DNA of 64,000 nt. Source: Ruegeria sp. R13_0. Its GTDB lineage: Bacteria; Pseudomonadota; Alphaproteobacteria; Rhodobacterales; Rhodobacteraceae. Shown here piece after piece: positions 8,758-17,809 of this stretch. The notes under the pieces are model-generated. The model had not been told where the DNA came from and did not search any database. It was given only the letters and a program-made list of their open reading frames with translations. Position numbers and translations under genes: made by a program. The DNA lies in contig NZ_JAGHRB010000016.1 in NCBI RefSeq assembly GCF_017743995.1, positions 1-64,000 on the forward strand, read 5' to 3'. Positions within the stretch are counted from its first letter, which is position 1. Every line of letters begins with the position of its first letter.

Positions 8758-10029
8758 ATGACGAAATTCTTTGCTGCCGCCAGCACTCTGACTCTATGCG
8801 TGGCCACCGCCGCATTGGCCGGTGACGCACCTGCAAAAGCGGACGTGCTGACAACTTACGCCAATATTGCAGAAGCCAAATATGATGACAGCCTGATCGC
8901 GGCGAAAGCGCTGCAAAGCGCCGTCAACGCGCTGATCGCCGACCCGTCGGATGCAACGCTGAACGCTGCCCGCGCGGCCTGGATCGCCTCCCGCGTCCCC
9001 TATCAGCAGACCGAGGTTTACCGCTTTGGCAACGCCATCGTCGATGACTGGGAAGGCAAAGTGAACGCCTGGCCGCTGGACGAAGGCCTGATCGACTATG
9101 TCGACGCCTCTTACGGCGGCGCCACGGACGAGAACGAATTCGCCGTTCTCAATGTCATCGCAAACCCGAATTTCGAGCTTTCGGGAACCGCGATTAACGC
9201 GAACGAGATCACCCCTGAACTACTGGCAGACACCCTGCACGAAGCCGACGGGATCGAGGCCAACGTCGCCACCGGCTACCATGCCATCGAATTCCTGCTG
9301 TGGGGTCAGGACCTGAACGGCCACGGCGCAGGCGCAGGCAACCGCCCGGCCACCGACTATGCCAAAGGCGACGACTGCACCAACGGCAACTGCGACCGTC
9401 GCGCGCAATACCTGAGCGCCGCAACCGACCTTCTGGTCAGCGATCTGGAGTGGATGACCGCACAGTGGGCCGAAGGTGGTGATGCACGCGCTGCCCTGAC
9501 CGAGAATGAATCCGCCGGTATCAGCGCCATTCTGACCGGCATGGGCTCACTGTCTTACGGCGAGCAGGCCGGTGAGCGTATGCGCCTGGGCCTCATGCTG
9601 AACGACCCCGAGGAAGAGCATGATTGCTTTGCCGACAACACTCACAACAGCCACTACTACGATGGCCTTGGCATCCAAAACGTCTACCTGGGCAGCTACA
9701 CCCGCATCGACGGCACCCCGATCTCGGGCGCGTCGCTTTCGGATCTGGTGATGGCCGCTGACCCGGCGCTTGACACTGAAATGAAGGCAAAGCTGTCGAC
9801 CACGATGCAAGCTCTGGGCCGGATCAAATCGACCGCCGAGGCCGGTTTCGCCTATGACCAGATGCTGGAGCGCGGAAATGCCGGAGGCGAAGCGCTGATC
9901 ATGGGTGGGGTCAACGGTTTGGTCGACCAGACCAAAACCATCGAGCGTATCGTATCGACTCTCGACCTCGATGGTATCGAGTTCGAAGGATCGGACAGCT
10001 TGGACAACCCTGACGCGGTTTTCCACTAG
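8758..10029 (+). CDS. Imelysin-family iron-regulated protein (IrpA-like)
   Basis: The 423-residue protein has a signal peptide cleaved after about residue 21 (ALA-GD) and the imelysin GxHxxE motif in GYHAIEFLLWG near residue 175. Imelysin-domain proteins (IrpA, IcmP, the EfeO M75 domain) are periplasmic or outer-membrane proteins tied to iron uptake, with the His/Glu motif thought to bind metal. Length matches the IrpA type. Two candidate regulatory boxes precede it by about 75-115 bases, and iron-storage genes follow. Exact biochemical role is unknown for the family. Confidence 0.88.
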   Translation: MTKFFAAASTLTLCVATAALAGDAPAKADVLTTYANIAEAKYDDSLIAAKALQSAVNALIADPSDATLNAARAAWIASRVPYQQTEVYRFGNAIVDDWEGKVNAWPLDEGLIDYVDASYGGATDENEFAVLNVIANPNFELSGTAINANEITPELLADTLHEADGIEANVATGYHAIEFLLWGQDLNGHGAGAGNRPATDYAKGDDCTNGNCDRRAQYLSAATDLLVSDLEWMTAQWAEGGDARAALTENESAGISAILTGMGSLSYGEQAGERMRLGLMLNDPEEEHDCFADNTHNSHYYDGLGIQNVYLGSYTRIDGTPISGASLSDLVMAADPALDTEMKAKLSTTMQALGRIKSTAEAGFAYDQMLERGNAGGEALIMGGVNGLVDQTKTIERIVSTLDLDGIEFEGSDSLDNPDAVFH

Positions 10030-10041
10030 ACGCATAAAGGG

Positions 10042-10073
10042 GCCGGAGGCGTCGGCAAAACGACGCCTCCGGC
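10042..10073. terminator. Perfect 13-bp hairpin after the imelysin gene
   Basis: The arms at 10042-10054 and 10061-10073 are perfectly complementary with a six-base loop. No T-run follows, so it may act as a partial terminator or an mRNA 3'-end stabiliser between the imelysin gene and the bfd-led genes. It begins 12 bases after the stop codon. Confidence 0.55.
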
Positions 10074-10113
10074 AACCTTGCCACCGCAAGGTGACTGGAC
10101 TTGAAGGAATTAC

Positions 10114-10130
10114 CTTACTAAAAAAGTAAG
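10114..10130. promoter_or_regulatory. 17-bp palindromic candidate iron box before bfd
   Basis: CTTACT and AGTAAG are separated by five A residues, giving a perfect palindrome outside the A-tract. It lies 24 bases before the bfd start and agrees with the box at 8642 at 12 of 17 positions. It is the most symmetrical copy in the window. Confidence 0.65.
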
Positions 10131-10154
10131 AAACTAAACGAGCCTCGATTCGCC

Positions 10155-10448
10155 ATGATCGTCTGCCACTGCACAAACATCTCCGACCACGACATCCGGG
10201 CCGCTATCGACTGGATGCGGACCTCTGACCCGCAAGCAATCATAACCCCGGGCAAGATCTACCACGCGCTCGGGAAATCTGCCGACTGTGGCGGGTGCAT
10301 GCCGCTTTTCCTAGACACGATGCGAACCGACGATAATCTGGAAGTCCCCATGCAGCTGCGTGCGTTACGCACCGGCCTATCACAGGAGAAGGCAGATGAA
10401 GGGCGATCCCAAGGTCATAGAGTATCTCAACAAATCCCTGCGGCATGA
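10155..10448 (+). CDS. bfd: Bacterioferritin-associated ferredoxin
   Basis: This [2Fe-2S] ferredoxin has the four cysteines of Bfd: IVCHCTNIS at the start and [10 protein letters not shown] near residues 43-52. Bfd delivers electrons to the haem of bacterioferritin so that stored iron can be released. It is 97 residues, longer than the usual 60-80, because the frame continues for 53 bases into the bacterioferritin gene; the extra tail is Arg/Gln-rich and probably not conserved. A palindromic candidate operator sits just upstream. Confidence 0.85.
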   Translation: MIVCHCTNISDHDIRAAIDWMRTSDPQAIITPGKIYHALGKSADCGGCMPLFLDTMRTDDNLEVPMQLRALRTGLSQEKADEGRSQGHRVSQQIPAA

Positions 10449-10881
10449 ACTGACAGCCGTCAGCCAGTATTGGCTGCACTACCGGCTTCAGGAGGACTGG
10501 GGCCTGGTCCATATGGCCAAGAAAAGCCGCGAAGAAAGTATCGAAGAGATGGGTCATGCGGACAAGCTGATCGAACGGATCATCTTTCTCGAAGGCCACC
10601 CGAACCTGCAAAAGCTCGACCCTCTGCGGATCGGGCAGAACCCCAAGGAAACGCTGGAATGCGATCTGGCCGCCGAACACGACGCCCGTGCCCTTTATGT
10701 CGAAGCGCGGGAATATTGCCGCGAGGCGGGCGACTACGTCTCTATGTCGCTCTTCGAGGAATTGATCAGTGATGAAGAAGGTCATATCGACTTCCTCGAA
10801 ACGCAGCTCGATCTGTATGAAAGGATTGGCGACGCCAATTATGCGCAACTCAACGCCGCGAAAATGGACGCCGAAGAATAG
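10396..10881 (+). CDS. bfr: Bacterioferritin
   Basis: The 161-residue protein stores iron as a 24-subunit haem-containing shell. The ferroxidase residues are present: E18, E51 and H54 in IEEMGHAD (with the haem-ligating Met52 between), and the EExxH of [16 protein letters not shown] nine bases upstream supports ATG 10396, inside the 3' end of bfd. Its own last 41 bases overlap the start of the di-haem gene, so bfd, bfr and the next gene form an interlocked set. Confidence 0.93.
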   Translation: MKGDPKVIEYLNKSLRHELTAVSQYWLHYRLQEDWGLVHMAKKSREESIEEMGHADKLIERIIFLEGHPNLQKLDPLRIGQNPKETLECDLAAEHDARALYVEAREYCREAGDYVSMSLFEELISDEEGHIDFLETQLDLYERIGDANYAQLNAAKMDAEE

Positions 10882-12388
10882 TATTCTCGCCCTCTTGGTG
10901 GTCGCAACTGCGGCCACCCCTTCCCTGTCAGCCGAACTGCAGGACCTTCACCTCAACATCACCCCGCGCACCGACGACGAACGCGCGCGCATTGCCGGTG
11001 TCACCGCACTCCCGCAGGATTTCAGCGCGCCGCAAAGGTTCGAAGAGTTGCCAGCAGGGGCCGCAACCGTGCGTGTGCGCAACAACGCAGATGCGTTCTC
11101 GCAACCGTCCAAGAACCTGAGCTTTGAACAAGAGCTGGACTTCAAGGTCGGCAACGGATTATTCAAGAAAATCTGGGTTTCGTCGCCCTCTTCGACTCTC
11201 GCGTCTGATGGCCTTGGGCCGCTTTATAACGCGCGCTCGTGCCAACGTTGCCATATCAAGGATGGGCGCGGGCATACGCCGAACGGGCCGGACGACAACG
11301 TCGTCTCGATGTTCCTGCGCGTATCCATTCCCGGAGGCCCTCAGGACGCACCGGAGGGGATCGAAGACTACCTCTCCACCTTGCCCGAGCCCAACTACGG
11401 CGGCCAGATGCAGGACTTCGCTCTGGCCGGGCATCCAGCGGAATACCGGTTGGATATAGTCTACGAAGAGATCCCGGTTGCACTGTCCGAGGGCGAGAGC
11501 GCCTCGCTCCGCCGTCCCACCTACACGGCTGCCGATCTGGGATACGGCCCGTTGCACCCAGATGCCATGCTCAGCCCGCGCGTTGCGCCGCAGATGATTG
11601 GCCTCGGTCTGCTTGAGGCGATCCCGGTCGAGGACCTTCTGGCCAAAGCCGACCCGGACGATACGGATGGCGATGGTATCTCGGGCCGAGCTAACATTGT
11701 CTGGTCGACCGAGTTTGACGCCCCGATGATGGGCCGCTTTGGCCACAAAGCCGGCATGCCCACGGTCATGGAGCAATCGGCGGCGGCTTTTGCAGGTGAT
11801 ATCGGCATCTCGACCCCGCTGTTTCCGGCCCCTTACGGAGATTGCACCGATGCGCAGGACAATTGCTTAAAAGCCCCGCATGGCGACGGCGATGTGCGCG
11901 TCTTCGAGGTTGATCAGGTCGGCATGGACCTCGTGGCCTTCTACAGCCGCAATCTGGGCGTCCCGGGTCGCCGGGATGAGGATGACCCGCAAGTTCTGCG
12001 CGGGAAAGAGGTGTTCCACACAACGGGCTGCGCCGCCTGCCATACCCCGGCCCATGTCACCCATCGCCTGGAAGACCGGCCCGAGCACAGTTTTCAGCTG
12101 ATCTGGCCCTATACCGACCTGCTGTTGCATGACATGGGTGAAGGTCTGGCTGACAACCGCCCCGAAGCCCGCGCCACAGGCCGTGAATGGCGCACGCCGC
12201 CCCTCTGGGGGATTGGCCTGACCCAGCGTGTGTCCGGCCATACCGAATTCCTGCATGACGGGCGCGCCCGCAACTTGCTCGAGGCTGTGCTGTGGCACGG
12301 GGGTGAGGCGCAACCCGCCCGCGACACTGTCGTGACCATGCCCAAAGCCGACCGCGACGCCCTTATCCGTTTCCTCGAAAGTCTTTGA
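10841..12388 (+). CDS. Di-haem c-type oxidoreductase (DUF1111/thiol oxidoreductase-like)
   Basis: The 515-residue exported protein has two haem c motifs, CQRCH near residue 138 and CAACH near residue 400, in a protein of the family often labelled 'thiol oxidoreductase'. The genuine activity of the family is unknown; a periplasmic redox role with iron is inferred because members sit next to imelysins in many proteobacteria. The start at ATG 10841 gives a good signal peptide ([18 protein letters not shown]) but lies within bfr; no later start codon leaves a plausible signal. It is followed after three bases by the second imelysin. Confidence 0.83.
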   Translation: MRNSTPRKWTPKNSILALLVVATAATPSLSAELQDLHLNITPRTDDERARIAGVTALPQDFSAPQRFEELPAGAATVRVRNNADAFSQPSKNLSFEQELDFKVGNGLFKKIWVSSPSSTLASDGLGPLYNARSCQRCHIKDGRGHTPNGPDDNVVSMFLRVSIPGGPQDAPEGIEDYLSTLPEPNYGGQMQDFALAGHPAEYRLDIVYEEIPVALSEGESASLRRPTYTAADLGYGPLHPDAMLSPRVAPQMIGLGLLEAIPVEDLLAKADPDDTDGDGISGRANIVWSTEFDAPMMGRFGHKAGMPTVMEQSAAAFAGDIGISTPLFPAPYGDCTDAQDNCLKAPHGDGDVRVFEVDQVGMDLVAFYSRNLGVPGRRDEDDPQVLRGKEVFHTTGCAACHTPAHVTHRLEDRPEHSFQLIWPYTDLLLHDMGEGLADNRPEARATGREWRTPPLWGIGLTQRVSGHTEFLHDGRARNLLEAVLWHGGEAQPARDTVVTMPKADRDALIRFLESL

Positions 12389-12391
12389 CCC

Positions 12392-13402
12392 ATGCGCCTG
12401 TTTGCTTTTGCCATTGCCTTAACTGCCCCTCTGGCGGCGTCGGCCCAAGATCGTGCAGCGATCCTGACGGATGTTCCTTCCGCACATATTCTGCCGCGCT
12501 TTGCTGAATTGGCAGACGCGACCGAGGCTTTGTCCGACGCGTCCCAATCCGATTGCGCCCCTCAATCAGAGGCTCTGCGCACGGCCTATGGCACCGCCTT
12601 TGACGCGTGGATATCGGCCAGCCATCTACGCTTTGGCCCCACCGAGGCCGACGACCGCGCCTTTGCCATGGCCTTTTGGCCGGATACGAAAGGGTTCACG
12701 CCCAAGGCCCTGTCGCAACATATCGCAGCCGAAGACCCTGCGGTGAACGACACCGCCGCCTATGCCGAGACCTCGGTCGCGGGGCGTGGGTTCTTTGCGC
12801 TTGAGCAGATGCTCTACGATCCCAAATTCGCCGATCAGGGCAGTGCCGAATATCGGTGCGCTCTGATCCGGGCCATCACGGCCGATATCGACGCCAATGC
12901 CGATGCGATGGCGGAAGAATGGCAAAGCTACGCGGTGAAGCTGAAACAGCCGGGGGGCGACAGCCCGTACCGCACGCAGGATGAGGCGATGCAGGAGCTG
13001 TTCAAAGCGCTCTCGACCGGGCTGCAATTCACCGCCGAGACCCGATTGGGCCGCCCTCTTGGCACATTCGACCGCCCCCGCCCCAACAGGGCCGAAGCCC
13101 GCCGCTCGGAACGCGCCTTGCGTCATGTCGAGCTGTCCTTGATTGCCCTGCAGGACCTAGCAGCGCGGCTGTCCGCCGACCATCCCGAGATCGCGCAGGA
13201 TCTGGACGTGGCCTTCAACCGAGCAATCAAAAGCGCCCGGTCCATCGACGACCCCGCCTTCGCTGGCGTGGCCGATCCCGCAGGCCGGTTCCGTGTCGAA
13301 GCGCTGCAACAGGCCGTGAATGACATCCGCACCATTGCCACGACCGAGCTTGGCCCGACCCTCGGCATCAGCGCCGGGTTCAATTCTCTGGACGGGGACT
13401 GA
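12392..13402 (+). CDS. Second imelysin-family protein, degenerate GxHxxE motif
   Basis: The 336-residue protein has a signal peptide (cleavage near residue 18, ASA-QD) and an imelysin/M75-like helical pattern. At the expected GxHxxE position it reads GFFALE, so the histidine is replaced by phenylalanine. The same operon order (imelysin, di-haem protein, imelysin, DUF1513) occurs in other proteobacteria, so this may be a structural rather than a metal-binding partner. Its stop abuts the next start (TGA then ATG). Confidence 0.8.
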   Translation: MRLFAFAIALTAPLAASAQDRAAILTDVPSAHILPRFAELADATEALSDASQSDCAPQSEALRTAYGTAFDAWISASHLRFGPTEADDRAFAMAFWPDTKGFTPKALSQHIAAEDPAVNDTAAYAETSVAGRGFFALEQMLYDPKFADQGSAEYRCALIRAITADIDANADAMAEEWQSYAVKLKQPGGDSPYRTQDEAMQELFKALSTGLQFTAETRLGRPLGTFDRPRPNRAEARRSERALRHVELSLIALQDLAARLSADHPEIAQDLDVAFNRAIKSARSIDDPAFAGVADPAGRFRVEALQQAVNDIRTIATTELGPTLGISAGFNSLDGD

Positions 13403-14488
13403 ATGACCAACCGCCGCGATTTCCTGACCGGTCTTGCGGCTGCAAGCCTTGCGCCCGCTACGGGGTGGGCCTCGGTCGGGGCGCCCGCCTTTCTGGCCGC
13501 CGGGCTGTTTCCGGATGGCGCGTTCCGTCTGGCCGGTTTGGATGAGGGCGGAGACATTCTGTTCTCACTGCCCCTGCCCGCAAGGGGCCACGCCGCCGCC
13601 GCCCATCCCCGCAAGGCGCAGGCTGTGGCCTTTGCCCGCCGTCCCGGCACGTTTGCGCTGGTCATCGACTGCGCCACCGGGCGGGAGCTTGCACGGCTAC
13701 AGGCCCCCGAGGGGCGGCATTTCTACGGTCACGGTACGTTCACAGCGGATGGCACCCGGTTCTTTGCCACCGAAAACGACTATGAGGCTGGCGAAGGCCG
13801 CGTCAGCCTTTGGGACGCCACCAGCTTTGAACGTCTGGGAGAGGTGTCGTCGGGCGGTGTTGGCCCGCATGACATGCGCCTGATGCCGGACGGCCAAAGC
13901 CTTGCGATCGCCAATGGCGGGATCGAGACCCACCCCGAGACCGGACGGACCAAGCTGAACCTGCCCGTCATGCAGCCGAACCTGACCTATCTGGACCTGT
14001 CCGGGAACCTGCTTGAACGGGTCGAGTTGCCGGGCGACTTGCACAAGAACTCCATCCGCCATCTCAGCGTGCGTAGCGACGGGCTGGTGGGGTTCGCGAT
14101 GCAGTGGCAGGGCAACCAGACCAAGCATCCGCCCCTGCTGGGCCTGCACCATCGAGGCGCGCCTCCGCAGCTTCTGTCAGCACCAGAAGACCTCCAAAAC
14201 ACCTTGCAAGGCTACGCGGGCAGCATCGCCTTCTCGTCCAACGGATCCGAGGTCGCCATAACTTGCCCACGAGGAAATGCGCTGCATCTGTTCGATGTGG
14301 CAGGTGGCAGCTTCACGAGAGCATTCGAACTGGAGGATGTCTGCGGTCTGGGCGCCGGTCCAGACGGACTGGTCTTCACCACCGGCACAGGCACGTTTGG
14401 CGCTGTAGACGGGCTCCGCGCGCGAGTTCTGGCCCGCCCCGATTGCCAATGGGACAACCACTTGATCCCGATCCGCTCGCACGCGTAG
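13403..14488 (+). CDS. DUF1513 Tat-exported beta-propeller-like protein
   Basis: The 361-residue protein begins with a twin-arginine signal (NRRDFLTGLAAASLAPA), so it is probably exported folded. The rest resembles DUF1513 proteins, which are predicted beta-propellers (HGTFTADGTRFFATEND, VGPHDMRLMPDGQSLAIANGG). These are regularly encoded with imelysins in iron-regulated operons; function is unknown. It is the last gene of the iron block. Confidence 0.85.
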   Translation: MTNRRDFLTGLAAASLAPATGWASVGAPAFLAAGLFPDGAFRLAGLDEGGDILFSLPLPARGHAAAAHPRKAQAVAFARRPGTFALVIDCATGRELARLQAPEGRHFYGHGTFTADGTRFFATENDYEAGEGRVSLWDATSFERLGEVSSGGVGPHDMRLMPDGQSLAIANGGIETHPETGRTKLNLPVMQPNLTYLDLSGNLLERVELPGDLHKNSIRHLSVRSDGLVGFAMQWQGNQTKHPPLLGLHHRGAPPQLLSAPEDLQNTLQGYAGSIAFSSNGSEVAITCPRGNALHLFDVAGGSFTRAFELEDVCGLGAGPDGLVFTTGTGTFGAVDGLRARVLARPDCQWDNHLIPIRSHA

Positions 14489-14589
14489 CGTTCGGCAATC
14501 GCTGTCACATAGTTTACACTTGGACGAATCAAAATGCTGCCGTATTGGCGGGCGCGAAACCGGCACCTCTGAGTTAAGGACTGACTTGA

Positions 14590-16479
14590 TTGAAACACAC
14601 GCCCGACGCACCGCATACCATCTACGGGGTTGAGAAATGGGGCAAAGGCCTCATCGAGGTGACGGAGCAGGGCGAGATCGGTCTGCGCAACCCGATGTCT
14701 CCGGACACAGCGGCGATCAGCCTGCCCGGTATCCTCAACGATCTGGATGACCGTGGGATCAAGGCGCCGATGCTGCTGCGCGTCAGTTCCTATCTGGAAC
14801 ATGAGATCGCGCATCTTAACGAGAGCTTTGCCGACGCCATCGCGCGGGTGGGCTACAAAGGCCCCTATCGCGGCGTGTTTCCGATCAAGGTGAACCAGCA
14901 AGCGCAGGTGGTCGACCGCATCGTCGAGTTCGGTAAGAAATACAATTATGGCCTCGAGGCCGGATCAAAGCCCGAATTGGTCGTGGCTCTGGCCCACCGG
15001 CTGGCCCCTGAGGCGCTGATCGTCTGCAACGGTGTCAAGGATGCCGAGTTCATCCAGCTGGCGATCCTGTCCCGCAAGATCGGGTTCAACACCGTCATCG
15101 TGCTGGAAAGCCCAAAAGAGGCGGATACGGTGATCGAGGTCTACAGGGAACTCGGCATCGAACCTCTGATCGGCGTGCGGGTGAAACTGACCAACCAGAT
15201 CAGCGGCAAGTGGGAAGAAAGCTCGGGCGACCGCTCGGCCTTTGGCATGAACACCGACCAGTTGGTCGCCACTGTGGACAAACTGCGCGAGGCGGGTTTG
15301 TTGCATTGCCTGAAGCTGCAGCACTCGCATCTGGGCAGCCAGGTGCAGGACGTGAACGACGTCCGCCGCGCCGTAGGTGAGGCCTGTCGCTACTACACCG
15401 AGTTGACCCGCGAAGGCGTACCGCTGACCCATCTGGACCTCGGCGGCGGCATGGGCGTGGACTATACGGGCGAGAAGAAGGCGGCGGAGAACTCGATCAA
15501 CTACACGGTCGAGGAATATTGCAGCAACGTGGTCGAAACCGTGGCCTACGCGATGGACGAGGCCGAGATTGCGCACCCAACATTGGTCACCGAAAGCGGC
15601 CGCGCCGTAGTGGCGACTTCATCCATGTTGGTGTTCAACGTGCTAGAAACCACGCTCTACGATGCGCCCACCGCACCGGATGTGGAGCCTGACGACAACC
15701 ATCTGGTCTCGGACCTTGCCGCCGTACACGGCTACCTGAGCAAAGACCGCCTGCAGGAATGCTGGAACGATGCCACCTTCTACCGCAACGAGCTGCGCGC
15801 CCTGTTCCGCCGTGGATACGTGGATCTGCGCCAGATGGCCCGGGCTGAGCGTATCTACCTGTCGCTGATGGCCCGCCTCAAGGCGCTGGCCGCCAGTGAT
15901 GATCTGGAAACGGATGTAGACGACCAGCTTGAGAAAGTGGCCGATATCTACCACTGCAACTTCTCGCTATTCCAATCCCTGCCCGATGTCTGGGCCATTG
16001 ACCAGTTACACCCAATCGTGCCGCTGCAAGGTCTGAATGAAACGCCCGACCGCCGCGCCGTGCTGTCTGACATAACCTGCGACAGCGACGGCAAGATCGA
16101 CCAGTTCATTCTGGCCGACGGGGTCTCCCCCAGCCTGCCGGTGCATTCGCTCCCGGATGAGGGCGAATACTTCATGGGCGTCTTCTTCGTCGGCGCCTAT
16201 CAGGAAACACTCGGCGACTTGCACAACCTGTTCGGAGACACAAATGTCGTCACCATCGACCTGCGGGCAGATGGCGGCTTCGACCTGCTGCACGAACAAG
16301 AGGGCGACACGATCAGTCAGGTCCTGTCTTACGTTGAATTCGACCCCCAAGACTGCGTCGCTGCCTTCCGCAAAATGGTGGACGAGGCGATCTCGACCGG
16401 TACTCTGCAAGCCAAAGACCGTAAAACCCTGATGAGCGCCTATCGCGACTCCATAAACGGCTACACATATTACGAATAA
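14590..16479 (+). CDS. speA: Biosynthetic arginine decarboxylase
   Basis: The 629-residue PLP enzyme converts arginine to agmatine. It shows the PLP lysine region FPIKVNQQAQVV (near residue 98), HSHLGSQ, and the GGGMGVDY phosphate-binding loop, typical of SpeA rather than the ornithine/DAP decarboxylases. It is slightly shorter than E. coli SpeA (658). I accept TTG 14590 as start: AAGGA lies about ten bases upstream and the N-terminal PHTIYGVEKWG aligns with the family start. It opens the polyamine operon. Confidence 0.92.
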   Translation: MKHTPDAPHTIYGVEKWGKGLIEVTEQGEIGLRNPMSPDTAAISLPGILNDLDDRGIKAPMLLRVSSYLEHEIAHLNESFADAIARVGYKGPYRGVFPIKVNQQAQVVDRIVEFGKKYNYGLEAGSKPELVVALAHRLAPEALIVCNGVKDAEFIQLAILSRKIGFNTVIVLESPKEADTVIEVYRELGIEPLIGVRVKLTNQISGKWEESSGDRSAFGMNTDQLVATVDKLREAGLLHCLKLQHSHLGSQVQDVNDVRRAVGEACRYYTELTREGVPLTHLDLGGGMGVDYTGEKKAAENSINYTVEEYCSNVVETVAYAMDEAEIAHPTLVTESGRAVVATSSMLVFNVLETTLYDAPTAPDVEPDDNHLVSDLAAVHGYLSKDRLQECWNDATFYRNELRALFRRGYVDLRQMARAERIYLSLMARLKALAASDDLETDVDDQLEKVADIYHCNFSLFQSLPDVWAIDQLHPIVPLQGLNETPDRRAVLSDITCDSDGKIDQFILADGVSPSLPVHSLPDEGEYFMGVFFVGAYQETLGDLHNLFGDTNVVTIDLRADGGFDLLHEQEGDTISQVLSYVEFDPQDCVAAFRKMVDEAISTGTLQAKDRKTLMSAYRDSINGYTYYE

Positions 16480-16493
16480 GAAGGAGACAGACC

Positions 16494-17705
16494 ATGGGCA
16501 AAACACTGGTTGTCGGCGCGGGCGGCGTATCCCACGCAGCCGTGCATAAGATGGCGATGAACTCGGATATCTTCACCGAGATCACTCTGGCCAGCCGCAC
16601 GAAATCGAAATGCGATGCAATTGCCGCGGCTGTTAAAGATCGCGTCGGTGTGGACATCAAGACCGCCGAACTGGACGCCTATAAGGTCGAAGACACGGTC
16701 AAACTGATCAAGGAAACCGGGGCCGAGATTCTGGTGAACCTCGCCCTGCCCTATCAGGATCTGGTGCTGATGGACGCCTGCCTTGAGGCCGGTATCCACT
16801 ATCTCGACACTGCGAATTATGAACCAGAGGACGAAGCCAAGTTCGAATACCACTGGCAGTGGGCCTATCAGGAGCGGTTCAAAGAGGCCGGTCTGACCGC
16901 CATACTCGGCTCGGGCTTCGATCCGGGTGTGACCAGCGTGTTTGCCAAATGGCTCAAGAAACACAAGCTGGACACGATCCGCCAGATCGATGTGCTGGAC
17001 GCCAATGGCGGCAGCAACGATCAGGAATTCGCCACCAACTTCAACCCGGAAATTAACCTGCGCGAAGTGCTGGCCGAAGTCCGCCATTGGGAAGGTGGCG
17101 AGTGGAAACACTCCCCCGCCATGACCCACAAGGTCGAATTCGACTTCCCCGCCATCGGCCCCAAAAACATGTACCTGATGTATCACGAGGAACTGGAGAG
17201 CCTCAGCACCCACTTCCCCGAGATCGAGCGCGCCCGCTTCTGGATGACCTTCGGCGACGCCTACATCACCCACGCCAAAGTGCTGGAAAACGTCGGCATG
17301 ACCCGCATCGACCCGGTGATGCACGACGGCAAAGAAATCATCCCGATCCAGTTCCTGAAAACCCTGCTGCCCGACCCAGGCGATCTGGGCGCGGAAACCA
17401 AGGGCAAAGCCTGCATCGGCGACATCGCCACGGGTCAGGCCAAGGACGGCTCGGGCGAGAAGACCTACTACATCTACAACATCTGCGACCACGAAGAGTG
17501 CTTTGCCGAGGTCGGCTCCCAGGCCGTCAGCTACACCACCGGCGTCCCGGCAATGATCGGCGCGGCACAGGTGCTGAAAGGCAACTGGACCGAGCCCGGC
17601 GTGTGGAACATGGAGCAACTAGACCCAGATGACTTCATGGACATGCTCAACACCCACGGCCTGCCGTGGCAGGTCCACGAACTCGACGGCCCGGTCACCT
17701 TCTGA
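16494..17705 (+). CDS. Carboxyspermidine/carboxynorspermidine dehydrogenase
   Basis: This 403-residue saccharopine-dehydrogenase-like protein has an N-terminal nucleotide-binding motif (VVGAGGVSHAAVHKMA) and the GSGFDPGVTSVFA element characteristic of carboxy(nor)spermidine synthase. The enzyme condenses putrescine (or diaminopropane) with aspartate semialdehyde using NADPH. It lies 14 bases after speA and is followed by the decarboxylase and agmatinase, so it probably makes carboxyspermidine. It replaces the S-adenosylmethionine-dependent spermidine route. Confidence 0.9.
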   Translation: MGKTLVVGAGGVSHAAVHKMAMNSDIFTEITLASRTKSKCDAIAAAVKDRVGVDIKTAELDAYKVEDTVKLIKETGAEILVNLALPYQDLVLMDACLEAGIHYLDTANYEPEDEAKFEYHWQWAYQERFKEAGLTAILGSGFDPGVTSVFAKWLKKHKLDTIRQIDVLDANGGSNDQEFATNFNPEINLREVLAEVRHWEGGEWKHSPAMTHKVEFDFPAIGPKNMYLMYHEELESLSTHFPEIERARFWMTFGDAYITHAKVLENVGMTRIDPVMHDGKEIIPIQFLKTLLPDPGDLGAETKGKACIGDIATGQAKDGSGEKTYYIYNICDHEECFAEVGSQAVSYTTGVPAMIGAAQVLKGNWTEPGVWNMEQLDPDDFMDMLNTHGLPWQVHELDGPVTF

Positions 17706-17735
17706 TCCTCGCGGGCGGTCCCCACGGCCGCCCTG

Positions 17736-17782
17736 CTTCATCTGTCCAAAAATATCCCGGGGTTCGGGGGGCTGGCCCCCCG
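17736..17782. repeat. Dispersed intergenic repeat, copy A
   Basis: A 22-base core (17736-17757, CTTCATCTG then AAAAATATCC) is followed by a GC hairpin (17765-17771 with 17776-17782). The core recurs at 43887-43908 on the other strand with 20 of 22 identities, also beside GC-rich hairpins. It lies between the dehydrogenase and decarboxylase genes of the polyamine operon. Confidence 0.7.
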
Positions 17783-17809
17783 GCCGCGCCACAAACGGAG
17801 ACGCCGGAC

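Noticed and set aside
16470-17618. 382-residue open frame on the minus strand
   Set aside because: It is the antisense shadow of the carboxyspermidine dehydrogenase gene; it has no recognisable fold and lies in high-GC coding DNA where such frames are common.
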